A stretch of 53,280 nucleotides of DNA from Deltaproteobacteria bacterium. Lineage in GTDB: Bacteria > Myxococcota_A > UBA9160 > SMWR01. Under the pieces are notes generated by a model that had not been told where the DNA came from, did not search any database, and saw nothing but the letters and a program-made list of their open reading frames with translations. Location: assembly GCA_019310965.1 (NCBI GenBank), contig JAFDDG010000018.1:1-53280 (forward strand). The letters are read 5' to 3'. Positions 1-8,611 of this stretch are shown piece by piece; position 1 is the stretch's first letter, and every line of letters begins with the position of its first letter. The translations under genes were made by a program, and so were the position numbers.

Positions 1-899
1 GGCGTGCGGATGCGCTGCGGCAGGCGCGCAAACGCCGTGCGCCAATCCTCTTGCGGCGCCTTCGCAAACCGGTAGACCGCGCCGTAGGTGAGCACCAGCG
101 CGGCGCTGGCGTCGGGCGCCACGTCGAGAGACGTGGGCTGCCCGAGCCAGGCGCCCAACGGGAAGCGGCCCCGGGCATCGTTCGCGGTCGGCTGCGGGAT
201 ATTGAAGACCTCCGTCAGATGGCGCGCCACCACGGGCCCGTCCGCGGCCTCTCCTGCGCCACCCGGTAGCGTGAGCATGTAGAGCCGCGCCGGCAGGTCG
301 CGCTTGGTCAGGAGAAGGATCTCGCCGCGCGTGGCGTCGACCCCCACGGCTTCGCAGTCGCGCGGCCCGTCCGGGAAACGGAACTCGAGCGACCACGCCA
401 CGCCGACGTTCCGCGGCGCGCTCCCCACCTCGAACGCGGGCTCCTCCACCGCGTGCAGCGTCCGAGTGGACTTGCGCGAAAGGTTGTCGCCGGTGTCCGC
501 GATCAACAGGTAGGGCTGACCGTCCATTTCATAGGACGCCAGGTCTTCCCAGTCGTCGTTCTCGATGCCGCGCACCTCGATCGCCGCGTGGCGCTCGCCG
601 CGCAGCCCCACGGCGTAGAGCCGCGCGGCATTGCCGCTGTCGTTCAGCAGCCACATGCGGTCGCGGGCCCGGTGCGAGCGCGCGAAGCCGCTAGCCTCTT
701 CGATCTCGGGATCGTCCAGATCACCCACCCAGACCGGCGAGGCATAGGCCGCCTCGACCAGACGCTCGGCCGGAATGGTGGGCTGTGGAAGCTCCTGCAG
801 GCGCACCAGCAACCAGGCCGCCGTCAGGAAGAGCAGCACCAGGAGCGCCGGCAAGAGCGTGCGCGAGACACGGCGACGCGGGCGACGGGCAGCGGTCAT
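1..899 (-). CDS. Membrane-anchored beta-propeller-like protein of unknown function (3' end outside window)
   Basis: An open minus-strand frame runs from an ATG at 899 to the window edge with no stop, about 299 codons. The N-terminus is arginine-rich followed by a hydrophobic segment (about residues 15-35, LLPALLVLLFLTAAWLLV), which fits a signal anchor. The downstream sequence carries LLNDSG, NDDWEDLAS and IADTGDNLSRKS. I associate these spaced motifs with uncharacterised secreted beta-propeller proteins (HNDSG...DWED...D.GDN..R). No catalytic residues are evident. The gene is divergent from the aminotransferase at 1086. The function is unknown; the propeller fold is inferred from motif resemblance only. 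Confidence 0.7.
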   Translation of the reverse strand, partial: MTAARRPRRRVSRTLLPALLVLLFLTAAWLLVRLQELPQPTIPAERLVEAAYASPVWVGDLDDPEIEEASGFARSHRARDRMWLLNDSGNAARLYAVGLRGERHAAIEVRGIENDDWEDLASYEMDGQPYLLIADTGDNLSRKSTRTLHAVEEPAFEVGSAPRNVGVAWSLEFRFPDGPRDCEAVGVDATRGEILLLTKRDLPARLYMLTLPGGAGEAADGPVVARHLTEVFNIPQPTANDARGRFPLGAWLGQPTSLDVAPDASAALVLTYGAVYRFAKAPQEDWRTAFARLPQRIRT

Positions 900-1085
900 C
901 GGCCGGCAGGGTAGCCAAAGACGCCGCCTCCTCGGCCCCCGCCGGCAAGAGCCAGGAGCGGGACGGACGTCCTGCTCCACTGCATCGCCGACACGCTGGC
1001 GACCGCGAGCCACCCCGAGATGGCGGCGCTGCGACTCGAAAAGTGTGTCAGCGAGGGCGTCCCCGCTTGCCCTAGCCTAGACAGC

Positions 1086-2237
1086 ATGCCGGTGGCACCG
1101 CTCCCCTGCCTGCGCTCGCTTTTCGCGATCCCCGAAGACGTCTGTTACCTGAACAGCGCCTACATGAGCGCGCTGCTCGAGAGCGTGCGCCGCGCGGGCG
1201 AGACGGCGGTGGGACTCAAGTCGCGGCCCTGGCAGGTGAAGGACGAACACTGGTTCGAGCGCGTGGAGCAGGCACGCACACTCTTTGCACGGCTGATCGG
1301 CGCGTCGCCGAACGACGTCGCGCTGGTTCCATCGGCGAGCTACGGCATCGCGACGGCGGCACAGAACGTGCCGTTCGCCTCTGGCGACACCGTGGTGGTG
1401 ATGCAGGATCAGTTTCCCTCCGCGGTCTACCCGTGGCGACGCAAGGCCGCTGGAGCCGGAGGTGCGGTGGTAACGGTGTCGCGCCCGGCGGATCACGACT
1501 GGACTCCGCCGCTTCTCGACGCCATCGACTCGCGCTGTCGCGTGGTCTCGGTGCCGGCCTGTCACTGGTCAGACGGCGCCCAGGTCGACTTGCACGCAGT
1601 GAGTGCGCGGGCACGGGACTCGGGCGCGCAGCTCGTGCTGGATCTGTCCCAGAGCGTCGGCGCCGCGCCGCTGGATCTCACAGCCGTCGATCCGGACTGG
1701 ATCTGCGCCCCGGCCTACAAGTGGCTGCTCGGCCCCTACTCCATCGGCTTCCTCTATGCGGCGCCGCGCCACCAGGCCGGTGTGCCGTTGGAGGAAAACT
1801 GGATCGTGCGCGCCGGCAGTGAAGATTTCAGCCGGCTCGTCGACTACGTCGACGATTACCACGAAGGCGCGCGCCGCTTCGACATGGGCGAGCGCAGCAA
1901 CTTCATCCTGCTGCCGATGCTGATCGCCGGGCTCGAACAGCTGCTCGAATGGGGCGTGGAACGCATCGCCGAGACCTTGCGCCAGACCAACGTGAAGCTA
2001 GAAACCATTGCCGCACACCACGGTCTTCGCGCGCTGCCGCCGGAGCGGCGCAGCCCGCACATCCTCGGCCTCGAAGCCTCCGGCGGACTGCCGGACGGCC
2101 TGATTCCGAAGCTCGCCGAACAATCGGTCTACATCGGCCTGCGCGGCAACACGCTGCGCGTAGCGCCTCACGTGCATGTCTCTGATGCCGACCTGCAGCG
2201 CTTCGACTACGGCCTCGGCCGCGCACTGGCGAATTAG
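1086..2237 (+). CDS. Class V aminotransferase / cysteine desulfurase-like PLP enzyme
   Basis: The 383-residue product has the layout of fold-type I, class V aminotransferases: YLNSAYMSA near the N-terminus, VALVPSASYGIATAA (cofactor phosphate region), LVLDLSQSVGAAPLDL (Asp for the pyridine nitrogen) and ICAPAYKWLLGPYSIGF, whose Lys should bind PLP. I chose the ATG at 1086 over an in-frame ATG at 1020, because the family begins close to the LFAIPED...YLNSAY segment and the extra residues look unrelated. The substrate cannot be read from sequence; kynureninase-like, isopenicillin epimerase-like and desulfurase activities all occur in this family. It stands alone, divergent from the gene at 899. 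Confidence 0.85.
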   Translation: MPVAPLPCLRSLFAIPEDVCYLNSAYMSALLESVRRAGETAVGLKSRPWQVKDEHWFERVEQARTLFARLIGASPNDVALVPSASYGIATAAQNVPFASGDTVVVMQDQFPSAVYPWRRKAAGAGGAVVTVSRPADHDWTPPLLDAIDSRCRVVSVPACHWSDGAQVDLHAVSARARDSGAQLVLDLSQSVGAAPLDLTAVDPDWICAPAYKWLLGPYSIGFLYAAPRHQAGVPLEENWIVRAGSEDFSRLVDYVDDYHEGARRFDMGERSNFILLPMLIAGLEQLLEWGVERIAETLRQTNVKLETIAAHHGLRALPPERRSPHILGLEASGGLPDGLIPKLAEQSVYIGLRGNTLRVAPHVHVSDADLQRFDYGLGRALAN

Positions 2238-2531
2238 GCCGAGAGCGCAGAGCCGCCGCACGAGATGTTTCGCCGCACCGGTGGCAGACGCGGCATCATC
2301 GGGCCGTCGGCGTGCAAGAAACCTCCGGTCGCGGTGTCGAAGCGCGGTGCTACGCCCTCGCGGGGCAATCGGACACCGGCCGAGAGGCAGCCCGGGCGCA
2401 CACTTCGGCGCAAAATGCCCCATTGGATCAGCCCCTTGGGGTCGAACGCCCTCCCAACTGGAGTAGAGTGGGCGGCAGCCGGGCCGCGCAACGGCACGCG
2501 GCTTGCTTTTGAAGCGGGAGGGAGGAGTCGC

Positions 2532-3308
2532 ATGCCCACACACGTCGAGCTTCACGATCAACTCGTGGCCCACGGGCACGCCCTCGCCGGCCGCCTCGGG
2601 CGCCTCGAGGGCGAGCGCGCCCATCAGGATTCCCTGCACGCGTCGGTTGGCAGCGTGCGCCCCGCACGTCCCGCCCTGGACGGCCTCATCGTCGAGATGC
2701 GCGAGGAGCTCGCGCACGTCGAAACGACACTCCACCGGATGGCCGTCGGCACATTCGGGCTCTGCGCCGGCTGCGGTGCCGAAATCCCTGGGGAACGCCT
2801 GGCCACGTCACCCCACACCGAGCACTGTGACGCCTGCGAATCGCCCTCACCGGCGCCTTCGCTCGCGGAAGTGAGCGCCCAGCACACCGACGTGCGCCGG
2901 CTGTTTGCGTCGATCCTCGATCTCGTGGACGGCATCGCTGCAGACGACGAGTCATCCCAAGGCTCGTCGGGCCGGGCCGGTGCTGCGCTGACGCTGCTCG
3001 CAGATCTCGAGAACGAACTCACCCGACACTTCGCCCTGGAAGAGCGCGGCAGGTTCCTCGCAGAGGCCGTGGCAGCGGCGCCGCACTTGACGTCGCGGGC
3101 TACGGCCCTCGAGGCAGAGCACGCGAGCCTGCAGCGGGCCGCAGCCGAAATTTCGGAGGCAGCGCGTCAGGCGGGCCGCTCCCACCCATCTTGGCGGGCT
3201 CTGCGCCGGCGTCTGGGGGCGTTTTCGCTCGAGCTACTGCGCCACGAAGATGAAGAGAACGCGCTCATCGCCCACGCCTGGCTCGACGACGAGGGTGGCG
3301 GCGGCTAA
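2532..3308 (+). CDS. DksA/TraR-type zinc finger fused to a hemerythrin-like domain
   Basis: The 258-residue protein starts at ATG 2532 behind a clear GGGAGGAG ribosome site; longer in-frame extensions are low-complexity. Residues 1-75 are helical, followed by a C4 zinc finger (Cys78-X2-Cys81-X17-Cys99-X2-Cys102) with the CAGCGAEIP signature of DksA/TraR proteins. Residues about 115-250 look like a hemerythrin/HHE four-helix bundle with candidate iron ligands His118, His166, Glu170, His197, His238 and Glu242. DksA-type fingers act at RNA polymerase and hemerythrin-like domains bind a di-iron centre sensing oxygen, NO or redox state. A redox- or metal-responsive regulator is therefore inferred. 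The catalytic-tip aspartates of true DksA are not evident. Confidence 0.75.
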   Translation: MPTHVELHDQLVAHGHALAGRLGRLEGERAHQDSLHASVGSVRPARPALDGLIVEMREELAHVETTLHRMAVGTFGLCAGCGAEIPGERLATSPHTEHCDACESPSPAPSLAEVSAQHTDVRRLFASILDLVDGIAADDESSQGSSGRAGAALTLLADLENELTRHFALEERGRFLAEAVAAAPHLTSRATALEAEHASLQRAAAEISEAARQAGRSHPSWRALRRRLGAFSLELLRHEDEENALIAHAWLDDEGGGG

Positions 3309-3403
3309 AGCGAAGGGGCGGGCGTGGCCCGAGGTCGAGGCCGGTGGGTCGACGACGCTCCTGCGACGCGCCACCCGCTCGCGGGGGTGATGTCGCCGCC
3401 GAG

Positions 3404-4237
3404 TCAGACGCGGACGCGCGCCAGGTGCTCGCGCACCGCGGCCGACCACGCCTCGGGATTTTCCATATGCGGGTGATGGCCGGCATCGGGGATCGTCACT
3501 CGCACCGCACCGGAAATCCCGGCCTGCAGCGCGTCGCTGCCGCGCAGGAATTCGAGGTCGTCGCAGCCCACCAGCACGCTGGTGGGGCAGGCGATCTCGC
3601 CGAGCCGATGTTCCACGGACGCTTGCTCCAGCATGCACAGCGTCAGCGCGGCGTAGGCGACGGGATCCATCGACGTGTAGCGCAGGCGGTGGTGCGGCCA
3701 GTAGGCGTCCGCCCATTTACGGGTCTGCCGATCCGAAGCGCTAGGCGACGAGTTGGCCCGCGCCGCGTTCTCGACGGCCCGCTGCAGGAACTCCATGCCC
3801 CGCGCCCGTGCAATGGCACCGGCCTTCGCGAACACGGCGCGGGTATAGCCGTCCGGCGCGAACGGCGACGTATCCATCAGGACGAGCGACGCCACCCGCT
3901 CGGGATGCTCGAGCACGAAACGCAACGCCAGCATCCCGCCAAAGGAATGGCCGAGCAGGTCGCACGCCTCGATGCCCTCCACATCGAGAAATGCGAGCAG
4001 ATCCGCCACCAGCTGCGAAAGAACGAACGTCTCGTCGCGGCCGGTCTGCGTGAAATCGCCGTGGCCACGCAGGTCCGGCACGAGCAGCCAACCGAGGTCT
4101 GCCAGCTCCGGCAACCGCGCGCGGAAATCGTGCCGGTGGCCGGTCAGGCCGTGAAGCAGAACGAAGGCGCGGCCCTCCCCTTCGATCTCGTTGCACGAGA
4201 GTTCGACATCGCCGAGCCGGACACGCCGCGTCCGCAT
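3404..4237 (-). CDS. Alpha/beta-fold hydrolase
   Basis: The 277-residue product has FVLLHGLTGHRHDF (oxyanion-hole HG), LVPDLRGHG, the nucleophile elbow LLGHSFGGM, a likely acid in LVGCDDLEFL, and the base in IPDAGHHPHMENP, giving a complete Ser-Asp-His triad. The start is ATG 4237 (MRTRRVRLGDVELS); further upstream the frame overlaps the mscS-like gene. It begins 29 bp after that gene's stop and is probably co-transcribed with it. The substrate is unknown; such enzymes include esterases, 3-oxoadipate enol-lactonases and C-C hydrolases. Confidence 0.85.
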   Translation of the reverse strand: MRTRRVRLGDVELSCNEIEGEGRAFVLLHGLTGHRHDFRARLPELADLGWLLVPDLRGHGDFTQTGRDETFVLSQLVADLLAFLDVEGIEACDLLGHSFGGMLALRFVLEHPERVASLVLMDTSPFAPDGYTRAVFAKAGAIARARGMEFLQRAVENAARANSSPSASDRQTRKWADAYWPHHRLRYTSMDPVAYAALTLCMLEQASVEHRLGEIACPTSVLVGCDDLEFLRGSDALQAGISGAVRVTIPDAGHHPHMENPEAWSAAVREHLARVRV

Positions 4238-4266
4238 CACATCTCTCGTCGAGCAGCCGCCTGGCT

Positions 4267-5082
4267 TCAAGCGGCCTGCACAGGCTGCAGGTGCACATCG
4301 CTCTGCGGGAAGGGAATGCTGAGGCCCGCCTCGTCGAAGGCCAGCTTCATCGCCTCGGTGAGATCCAAGCGCACATTCCAATAGTCGGACGTGCGCACCC
4401 AGGGCCGCACGACGAAATTGACGCTGCTGTCGGCGAGCTCGCCCACGCCGATGGTCGGGGCCGGATCCTGCAACACGCGACCCTCCTGCGAGAGCACCCG
4501 AGAAATCACGTCTCGGGTCAGGCGCAGGTCGTCGTCGTAGCCGACGCCGAAGACCAGATCGATGCGCCGGGTATCGTAGGCGGCGTAGTTCGTGATCGAG
4601 GCATCCGTGATGGCCGCGTTGCCGAGGATCACCTTCTTGTTGTCCGGCGTGCGCAGCACGGTGGTGAAGACCTGCACCTCCTCGACAGAGCCGCTCACAC
4701 CGCCCACCTCGACGTAGTCGCCCACATTGAAGGGGCGGAAGACGATCAGCAATACGCCGGCCGCGAAGTTCGAGAGTGAGCTCTGGAACGCAAGACCAAT
4801 CGCGAGGCCGGCAGCCGCGATCACGGCCGCAAAGGACGTCGTGTTGACGCCGAGACGACCCAGGGCAGCGATCACGATCAGCGCCATCAGACCCGCATAG
4901 GCGATGTTGCGGACGAAACGCACCAGGATCACGTCGACACCGGCGCGATCCATGCCGCGCGCTACGAGCGCCGTCGCGAACTTTGCGGCGACCCCGCCGA
5001 CCACGAAGATGGCGACGGCCGCCACCAGATTCGGTCCCCAGCCGATGAGCGCTTCCTGAAACGCCGCTATCAAATCACCCAT
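4267..5082 (-). CDS. mscS: Small-conductance mechanosensitive channel, MscS family
   Basis: The 271-residue protein is the size of E. coli MscS. It has three N-terminal hydrophobic segments. The third is Gly/Ala-rich (TTSFAAVIAAAGLAIGLAFQSSLSNFAAGVLL), the MscS pore helix, followed by the beta domain (FNVGDYVEVGGVSGSVEEVQVFTTVLRT). ATG 5082 is chosen because GGAGGGG lies just upstream; an in-frame TTG at 5097 is less likely. The protein should open under hypo-osmotic membrane tension to release solutes. It sits between the HiPIP gene (18 bp upstream) and the hydrolase, in an apparent operon. Confidence 0.93.
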   Translation of the reverse strand: MGDLIAAFQEALIGWGPNLVAAVAIFVVGGVAAKFATALVARGMDRAGVDVILVRFVRNIAYAGLMALIVIAALGRLGVNTTSFAAVIAAAGLAIGLAFQSSLSNFAAGVLLIVFRPFNVGDYVEVGGVSGSVEEVQVFTTVLRTPDNKKVILGNAAITDASITNYAAYDTRRIDLVFGVGYDDDLRLTRDVISRVLSQEGRVLQDPAPTIGVGELADSSVNFVVRPWVRTSDYWNVRLDLTEAMKLAFDEAGLSIPFPQSDVHLQPVQAA

Positions 5083-5100
5083 GGATAGCCCCTCCAAGAC

Positions 5101-5559
5101 TCAGCTCGCCTTCGCGGCCCAGCTGACGCACCAGCCGCCTTCTGTCACATAGCCCTGCGCGAAGATCTGGCACTTGCCAATCCCGTCACCCGTCTGCGCG
5201 AAGAGCTGGCAGTTGGCGCAGCGCTGATCCGGATTGCCGCTGGTGTTCGTGTACTGGAGCGCGGCGACCATCGCGGCAACGTCCGGCAGATCGGTGACGA
5301 GTGCAGCGGCGCCCGCGTCGGCCACCGGCACCGGCTCTGCGGCGGGCTCCGCCGGCAGCTCGACGGGCGCGGGCGGCGGTACGGGATCGGGCGGCGGAGT
5401 GGGCGGCGGCGCCCCGGCGGCCGGCTCGTCATCCGAGCCACAGCCCGCGAGCAGCGCACTCGAAGCCACCCCGGCCAGCGGAATGGTGAGCGCCAGGCGC
5501 GCACCGCTGCGAAGCACATCCCGGCGCGTCGCACCCTCTCGTTTCGATTCCGGCTGCAT
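5101..5559 (-). CDS. High-potential iron-sulfur protein with Tat signal and lipobox
   Basis: The 152-residue protein starts at ATG 5559 behind AGGGGGATTC. The N-terminus has a twin-arginine motif (TRRDVLRSG, Arg12-Arg13), a hydrophobic stretch and a lipobox LAGC ending at Cys40. A Pro/Ala-rich tether (about 46-82) follows. The C-terminal domain has Cys114-X2-Cys117-X12-Cys130-X13-Cys144, the HiPIP arrangement for one [4Fe-4S] cluster, with aromatic residues around the last Cys. HiPIPs are soluble periplasmic electron carriers. The lipobox plus tether suggests this one is membrane-tethered, which is inference. It lies between an APC permease and mscS. Confidence 0.88.
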   Translation of the reverse strand: MQPESKREGATRRDVLRSGARLALTIPLAGVASSALLAGCGSDDEPAAGAPPPTPPPDPVPPPAPVELPAEPAAEPVPVADAGAAALVTDLPDVAAMVAALQYTNTSGNPDQRCANCQLFAQTGDGIGKCQIFAQGYVTEGGWCVSWAAKAS

Positions 5560-5618
5560 GAATCCCCCTATTCCGACGAAACGTACTGCGCGCGAGTATA
5601 GGAGCTGAGTGCGCCTCG

Positions 5619-6926
5619 TCATGCACCGAAGCGGGTGAGGCGATTCGCGAGCTGGAACCCGATCAACGCAACGTTGAGCGCCAGCCCGATCGCTGGCACC
5701 CACATCGGAACCGACGGCACTCCGGACGGCGCGGGCCCGCGCCGTTTCACACGCAAGAGAGCGAAATTTGCGAGTGCGAACGTCACGAGGGTGACGTTCG
5801 CGGTGGCCTGCGCAAGTGTCGCGAGCGGAAGCGAGAGCGCCAGCAGCGCAACCACGAACGTGGCGAAGAGCGTCGCAAAGACGGGAGTACGCGTGCGCGC
5901 GTGAATGCGACCCAGACGCTCCGGCAAGATTCCCTCCCGGGCCAGGCCGAAGAGCACCCGGGCCGCCTTGATCACCTGAATGAGCGCACCGTTGAGCAAC
6001 GCGAAGAGCGCAATCACTCCCATCAATGCGGCTGGACCGCCGCTGCGTTCCAGCACGAGTGACAGCGGAGCTTCCGCGGCGCCGAGCTCGGCGGGCGGCA
6101 CGGTCGCCACCGCAACGACGGCGACCAGAACGTAGAGCAGCGCCGTGATCCCCAGTGTGATCAGGATCGCCAGTGGCATCACCCGGCGCACGTCGCGCAC
6201 CTCCTCGGCGACATTCACCATGTCTTCGAAGCCGAGAAAGGCGTAGAAGGCCAAGATCGCGGCGGACGCCACGGCCTGCCAGTCGCTCGGTCCGAGGGGA
6301 ACCCACTCTCCCAGACGTGCCGGAAACTCGAGTAGACGCTCGCCCCCGAATCCTATGATGACGCACAGCCCACCCACCTCGACCAGTGTCATGAGCCCCG
6401 CCGCCACCACCGACTCGCGCACGCCCCAGCTCGCCACTGCACCGATCACAAGTACCACCGACGCGATCGCGAGGATGCGCGGCACCTGCACGAACTCCGC
6501 CAGATAGCCGACGAAGGCCACGCTCACGGTGGCAGCGGAGATCAGCCCGGCGGCGACGACGAGCAACCCGACGGCCCGCGTCAACCCGACCCATCCGAAC
6601 CCCTCCTGCACGAAGACGGCCTCGCCGCCAGCACGCGGAAAGCGCGCTGCCAGCTCCGCAAAACTCAGCGCCGTGAAGAGCGCGACCAGCGACGCCAATA
6701 GAAAGCACAGGGGCGCGTGCAGCCCGGCACGCCCGGCGACGATGCCCGTCAGCGCATAGATGCCCGCGCCGATCGTCGTGCCGAGACCGTAGAGCACGAG
6801 CCACGGAAGCGTGAGCGTTCGACGCAGCTTCAGCCGCGACGCGGTGGCACCATCGCCCGCTTCCCTGGACACGCGGGGACGATAACGCGCATGCTCCGCC
6901 ACCCGAACACGGGACGGCAACTCCAA
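5619..6926 (-). CDS. Amino acid/polyamine permease, APC superfamily
   Basis: The protein has up to 435 residues and about 12 hydrophobic segments. Segment 1 has the APC signature LVLYGLGTTIGAGIYALTG (unwound substrate-binding helix); later come FAELAARFPRAGGEAVFV and ILAFYAFLGFEDMVNVAEEV, with the FxGFED pattern of cationic and neutral amino acid permeases. The start is uncertain: TTG 6926 gives the longest form, but GTG 6902 or GTG 6872 would suit the family N-terminus, and none has a strong ribosome site. The substrate is not predictable. It is upstream of, and on the same strand as, the HiPIP gene. Confidence 0.87.
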   Translation of the reverse strand: MELPSRVRVAEHARYRPRVSREAGDGATASRLKLRRTLTLPWLVLYGLGTTIGAGIYALTGIVAGRAGLHAPLCFLLASLVALFTALSFAELAARFPRAGGEAVFVQEGFGWVGLTRAVGLLVVAAGLISAATVSVAFVGYLAEFVQVPRILAIASVVLVIGAVASWGVRESVVAAGLMTLVEVGGLCVIIGFGGERLLEFPARLGEWVPLGPSDWQAVASAAILAFYAFLGFEDMVNVAEEVRDVRRVMPLAILITLGITALLYVLVAVVAVATVPPAELGAAEAPLSLVLERSGGPAALMGVIALFALLNGALIQVIKAARVLFGLAREGILPERLGRIHARTRTPVFATLFATFVVALLALSLPLATLAQATANVTLVTFALANFALLRVKRRGPAPSGVPSVPMWVPAIGLALNVALIGFQLANRLTRFGA

Positions 6927-7139
6927 CGCAGGGCGAGCGCAAGGCGAGAGTCATGCCTCCGCTGCTCGGCAGGCATGCCTTCGAGAAGCCCGGTTCCCGC
7001 CTCGGCGAGACCCTCGCTGCCACGGGAAGTGCAATTCCCGACACTCTGGCGAGCGCAGCGACAAGAAGACGAGCCCAGATCGGGCACGAATTGTTATCAT
7101 TGTCCTTCGCCCAACTCTTAATTTCCGATGGAGGTATCC

Positions 7140-7907
7140 ATGTCCGACGACGCCCCGCAGATCAATCCCGGTGACATCATCAACTGGCCGATCCTCAAAG
7201 TCACCTACCGCTCGGATGCGGACAAGATCGCAGCGCTTCTGCCGCCCGGCATCGAGCCCGGCAAGCAGCCGCACGTTCACGCCAACATCTACTGTGTTCC
7301 GGTTCCGGACGTTCCCGAGTACGGGGTCATGATTTCCGTGGACGCGGACTACCGCGGCACCGAGGGCATCTACACGGTCGCCCTCGGCATCGATCAGGAG
7401 TCGGCGATCTTCATCAGCCGCGACACGAACGGCCAGCCGAAGTACCCCTGCGACATCGCCTACTACCGCATGCTCGACGGCGTCACCGCGCGCTGCAGCC
7501 ACCAGGGCTACACCTTCCTCGAGTTCGAGGGCAAGGTGAGCGACGAGGCCGATCGCCCGGACTACGTCGAGAACGAGTGGTGGATCAAAGTGTCGCGCGC
7601 AGTAGGCGGCGCCGAGAAGAGCTACGACTTCCCGCCGCACGTGGTTCACGTGAAGAGCACCTACGGCACGCAGCGCCGCCAGGAAGTGACCGGCACCCTC
7701 ACGCTGCGCGACAGCCCGTGGGACCCGATCGCCGAGCTGCTGCCGCAGCGCGAGCTGGTTTCGGTGTACCTCGACACGCCGAGCTTCCTCGGCCGCGACA
7801 TCGAGCTGGCCGGAGCACTCGACCCGGAGGCCTTCTGGCCCCACGTCGACACGATCAGCGGCTCGCGCTGGCCGGGCCAGCAGGGCGGACCGCGCCGCAA
7901 GGCCTGA
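7140..7907 (+). CDS. Acetoacetate decarboxylase-like protein (ADC family)
   Basis: The 255-residue product starts at ATG 7140, placed by the GGAGGT ten bases upstream. Family features are the opening IINWPILKVTYRSDADKIAALLPPGIEP, the central YRGTEGIYTVALGIDQESAIFISRD and NGQPKYPCDIAYYR. The last lines up with the PKK segment of Clostridium ADC, where the first Lys forms the Schiff base and the second lowers its pKa. Here the pair is Lys-Tyr. The true substrate may therefore not be acetoacetate; many ADC-like proteins act on other keto acids or as aldolase-dehydratases. It is monocistronic and ends at the hairpin at 7918. Confidence 0.82.
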   Translation: MSDDAPQINPGDIINWPILKVTYRSDADKIAALLPPGIEPGKQPHVHANIYCVPVPDVPEYGVMISVDADYRGTEGIYTVALGIDQESAIFISRDTNGQPKYPCDIAYYRMLDGVTARCSHQGYTFLEFEGKVSDEADRPDYVENEWWIKVSRAVGGAEKSYDFPPHVVHVKSTYGTQRRQEVTGTLTLRDSPWDPIAELLPQRELVSVYLDTPSFLGRDIELAGALDPEAFWPHVDTISGSRWPGQQGGPRRKA

Positions 7908-7917
7908 GACGTCGCAG

Positions 7918-7948
7918 CGTGAAGCCGGCGCTCCGCGCCGGCTTCACG
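7918..7948. terminator. Perfect 14-bp inverted repeat, likely bidirectional terminator
   Basis: CGTGAAGCCGGCGC and its exact reverse complement GCGCCGGCTTCACG flank a 3-base loop (TCC). It lies between the convergent ADC-like and DUF523 genes, and the DUF523 stop codon (7944-7946) is inside the right arm. There is no T-tract, so it may act only as a 3'-end stabiliser. Confidence 0.7.
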
Positions 7949-8483
7949 CGCTTCGATCCCGCTGGCCGCCGTACGCGACGACGCGTGCGAGGAACGCCGC
8001 GAGGCGCGCCGGATCGGCGAGTTCCTCCTCGTCCGCCATGGGAAGGGCCGCGTAGGCCTCGATGAGCGCCGCGGCGAAGAGCCCCCGGCCTTCGGGCCGC
8101 CACCGGGCGCCGTGTCGATGCAACGGCACCCCGTGGATGCCGCAGCTCGGCGAACGCGTCTTCAACACGTAGCCGCAGAGCTCGAGGGCGCGCAGGGCGA
8201 GCACGCGCCCGGCAGCGTGCTCGCGCATCCGCTCGGTGTGATCGCGGCCGCCGTCGATCTCGACCAATCGCAAGCCGCCGGACGCCTGCTCGAGGCGCAT
8301 GGCCGGCCGCGGCACGCCGAGCCCTGCCTCGACCTCCGGACAGACCGACACCCACTCGACGTGGGGACCCAACCCCTCGACGATGTGGGCCGTGCGCTTG
8401 TCGCGGCCGTCGTAACGCACGCGCTCGCCGAGGAGACAAGCAGAGATGCCGACGCGCGGGAGTCCATCGGCAGCGGACCTCAC
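7944..8483 (-). CDS. DUF523 family protein (TudS-like)
   Basis: The 179-residue product starts at GTG 8483 (MRSAADGLPRVGISACLL), placed by GGAGC upstream. It has the three conserved cysteine motifs of DUF523: ISACLLGERVRYDG near the N-terminus, VSVCPEVEAGLGVPRPAMRL, and LKTRSPSCG. These are thought to ligate an iron-sulfur cluster; the characterised relative TudS removes sulfur from 2-thiouracil. The usual DUF523 length is about 150-180, so it looks complete. Its physiological role is unproven. It is convergent with the ADC-like gene. Confidence 0.85.
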   Translation of the reverse strand: MRSAADGLPRVGISACLLGERVRYDGRDKRTAHIVEGLGPHVEWVSVCPEVEAGLGVPRPAMRLEQASGGLRLVEIDGGRDHTERMREHAAGRVLALRALELCGYVLKTRSPSCGIHGVPLHRHGARWRPEGRGLFAAALIEAYAALPMADEEELADPARLAAFLARVVAYGGQRDRSA

Positions 8484-8611
8484 CGCAACAGCTCCAGCGG
8501 GCCGCACGCGATGAGGGAGGCAATCGTTCCTTCGGCCACTGACGCCACCGCGCACATTCCCCGGCAGAAGCTGCAGCAACCTAGCACGACGCCGCTGCTC
8601 CCCGGCCGGCG

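Noticed and set aside
453..914. Plus-strand frame of 153 codons at the left edge
   Set aside because: It is antisense to the partial minus-strand gene, whose DSGN, DWED and DTGDN motifs and signal anchor are coherent.
5560..7044. Upstream extension of the HiPIP frame to a 647-residue protein
   Set aside because: It lies antiparallel-in-frame under the APC permease on the same strand and is Arg/Gly/Ala shadow sequence. ATG 5559 has a ribosome site and a Tat signal directly after it.
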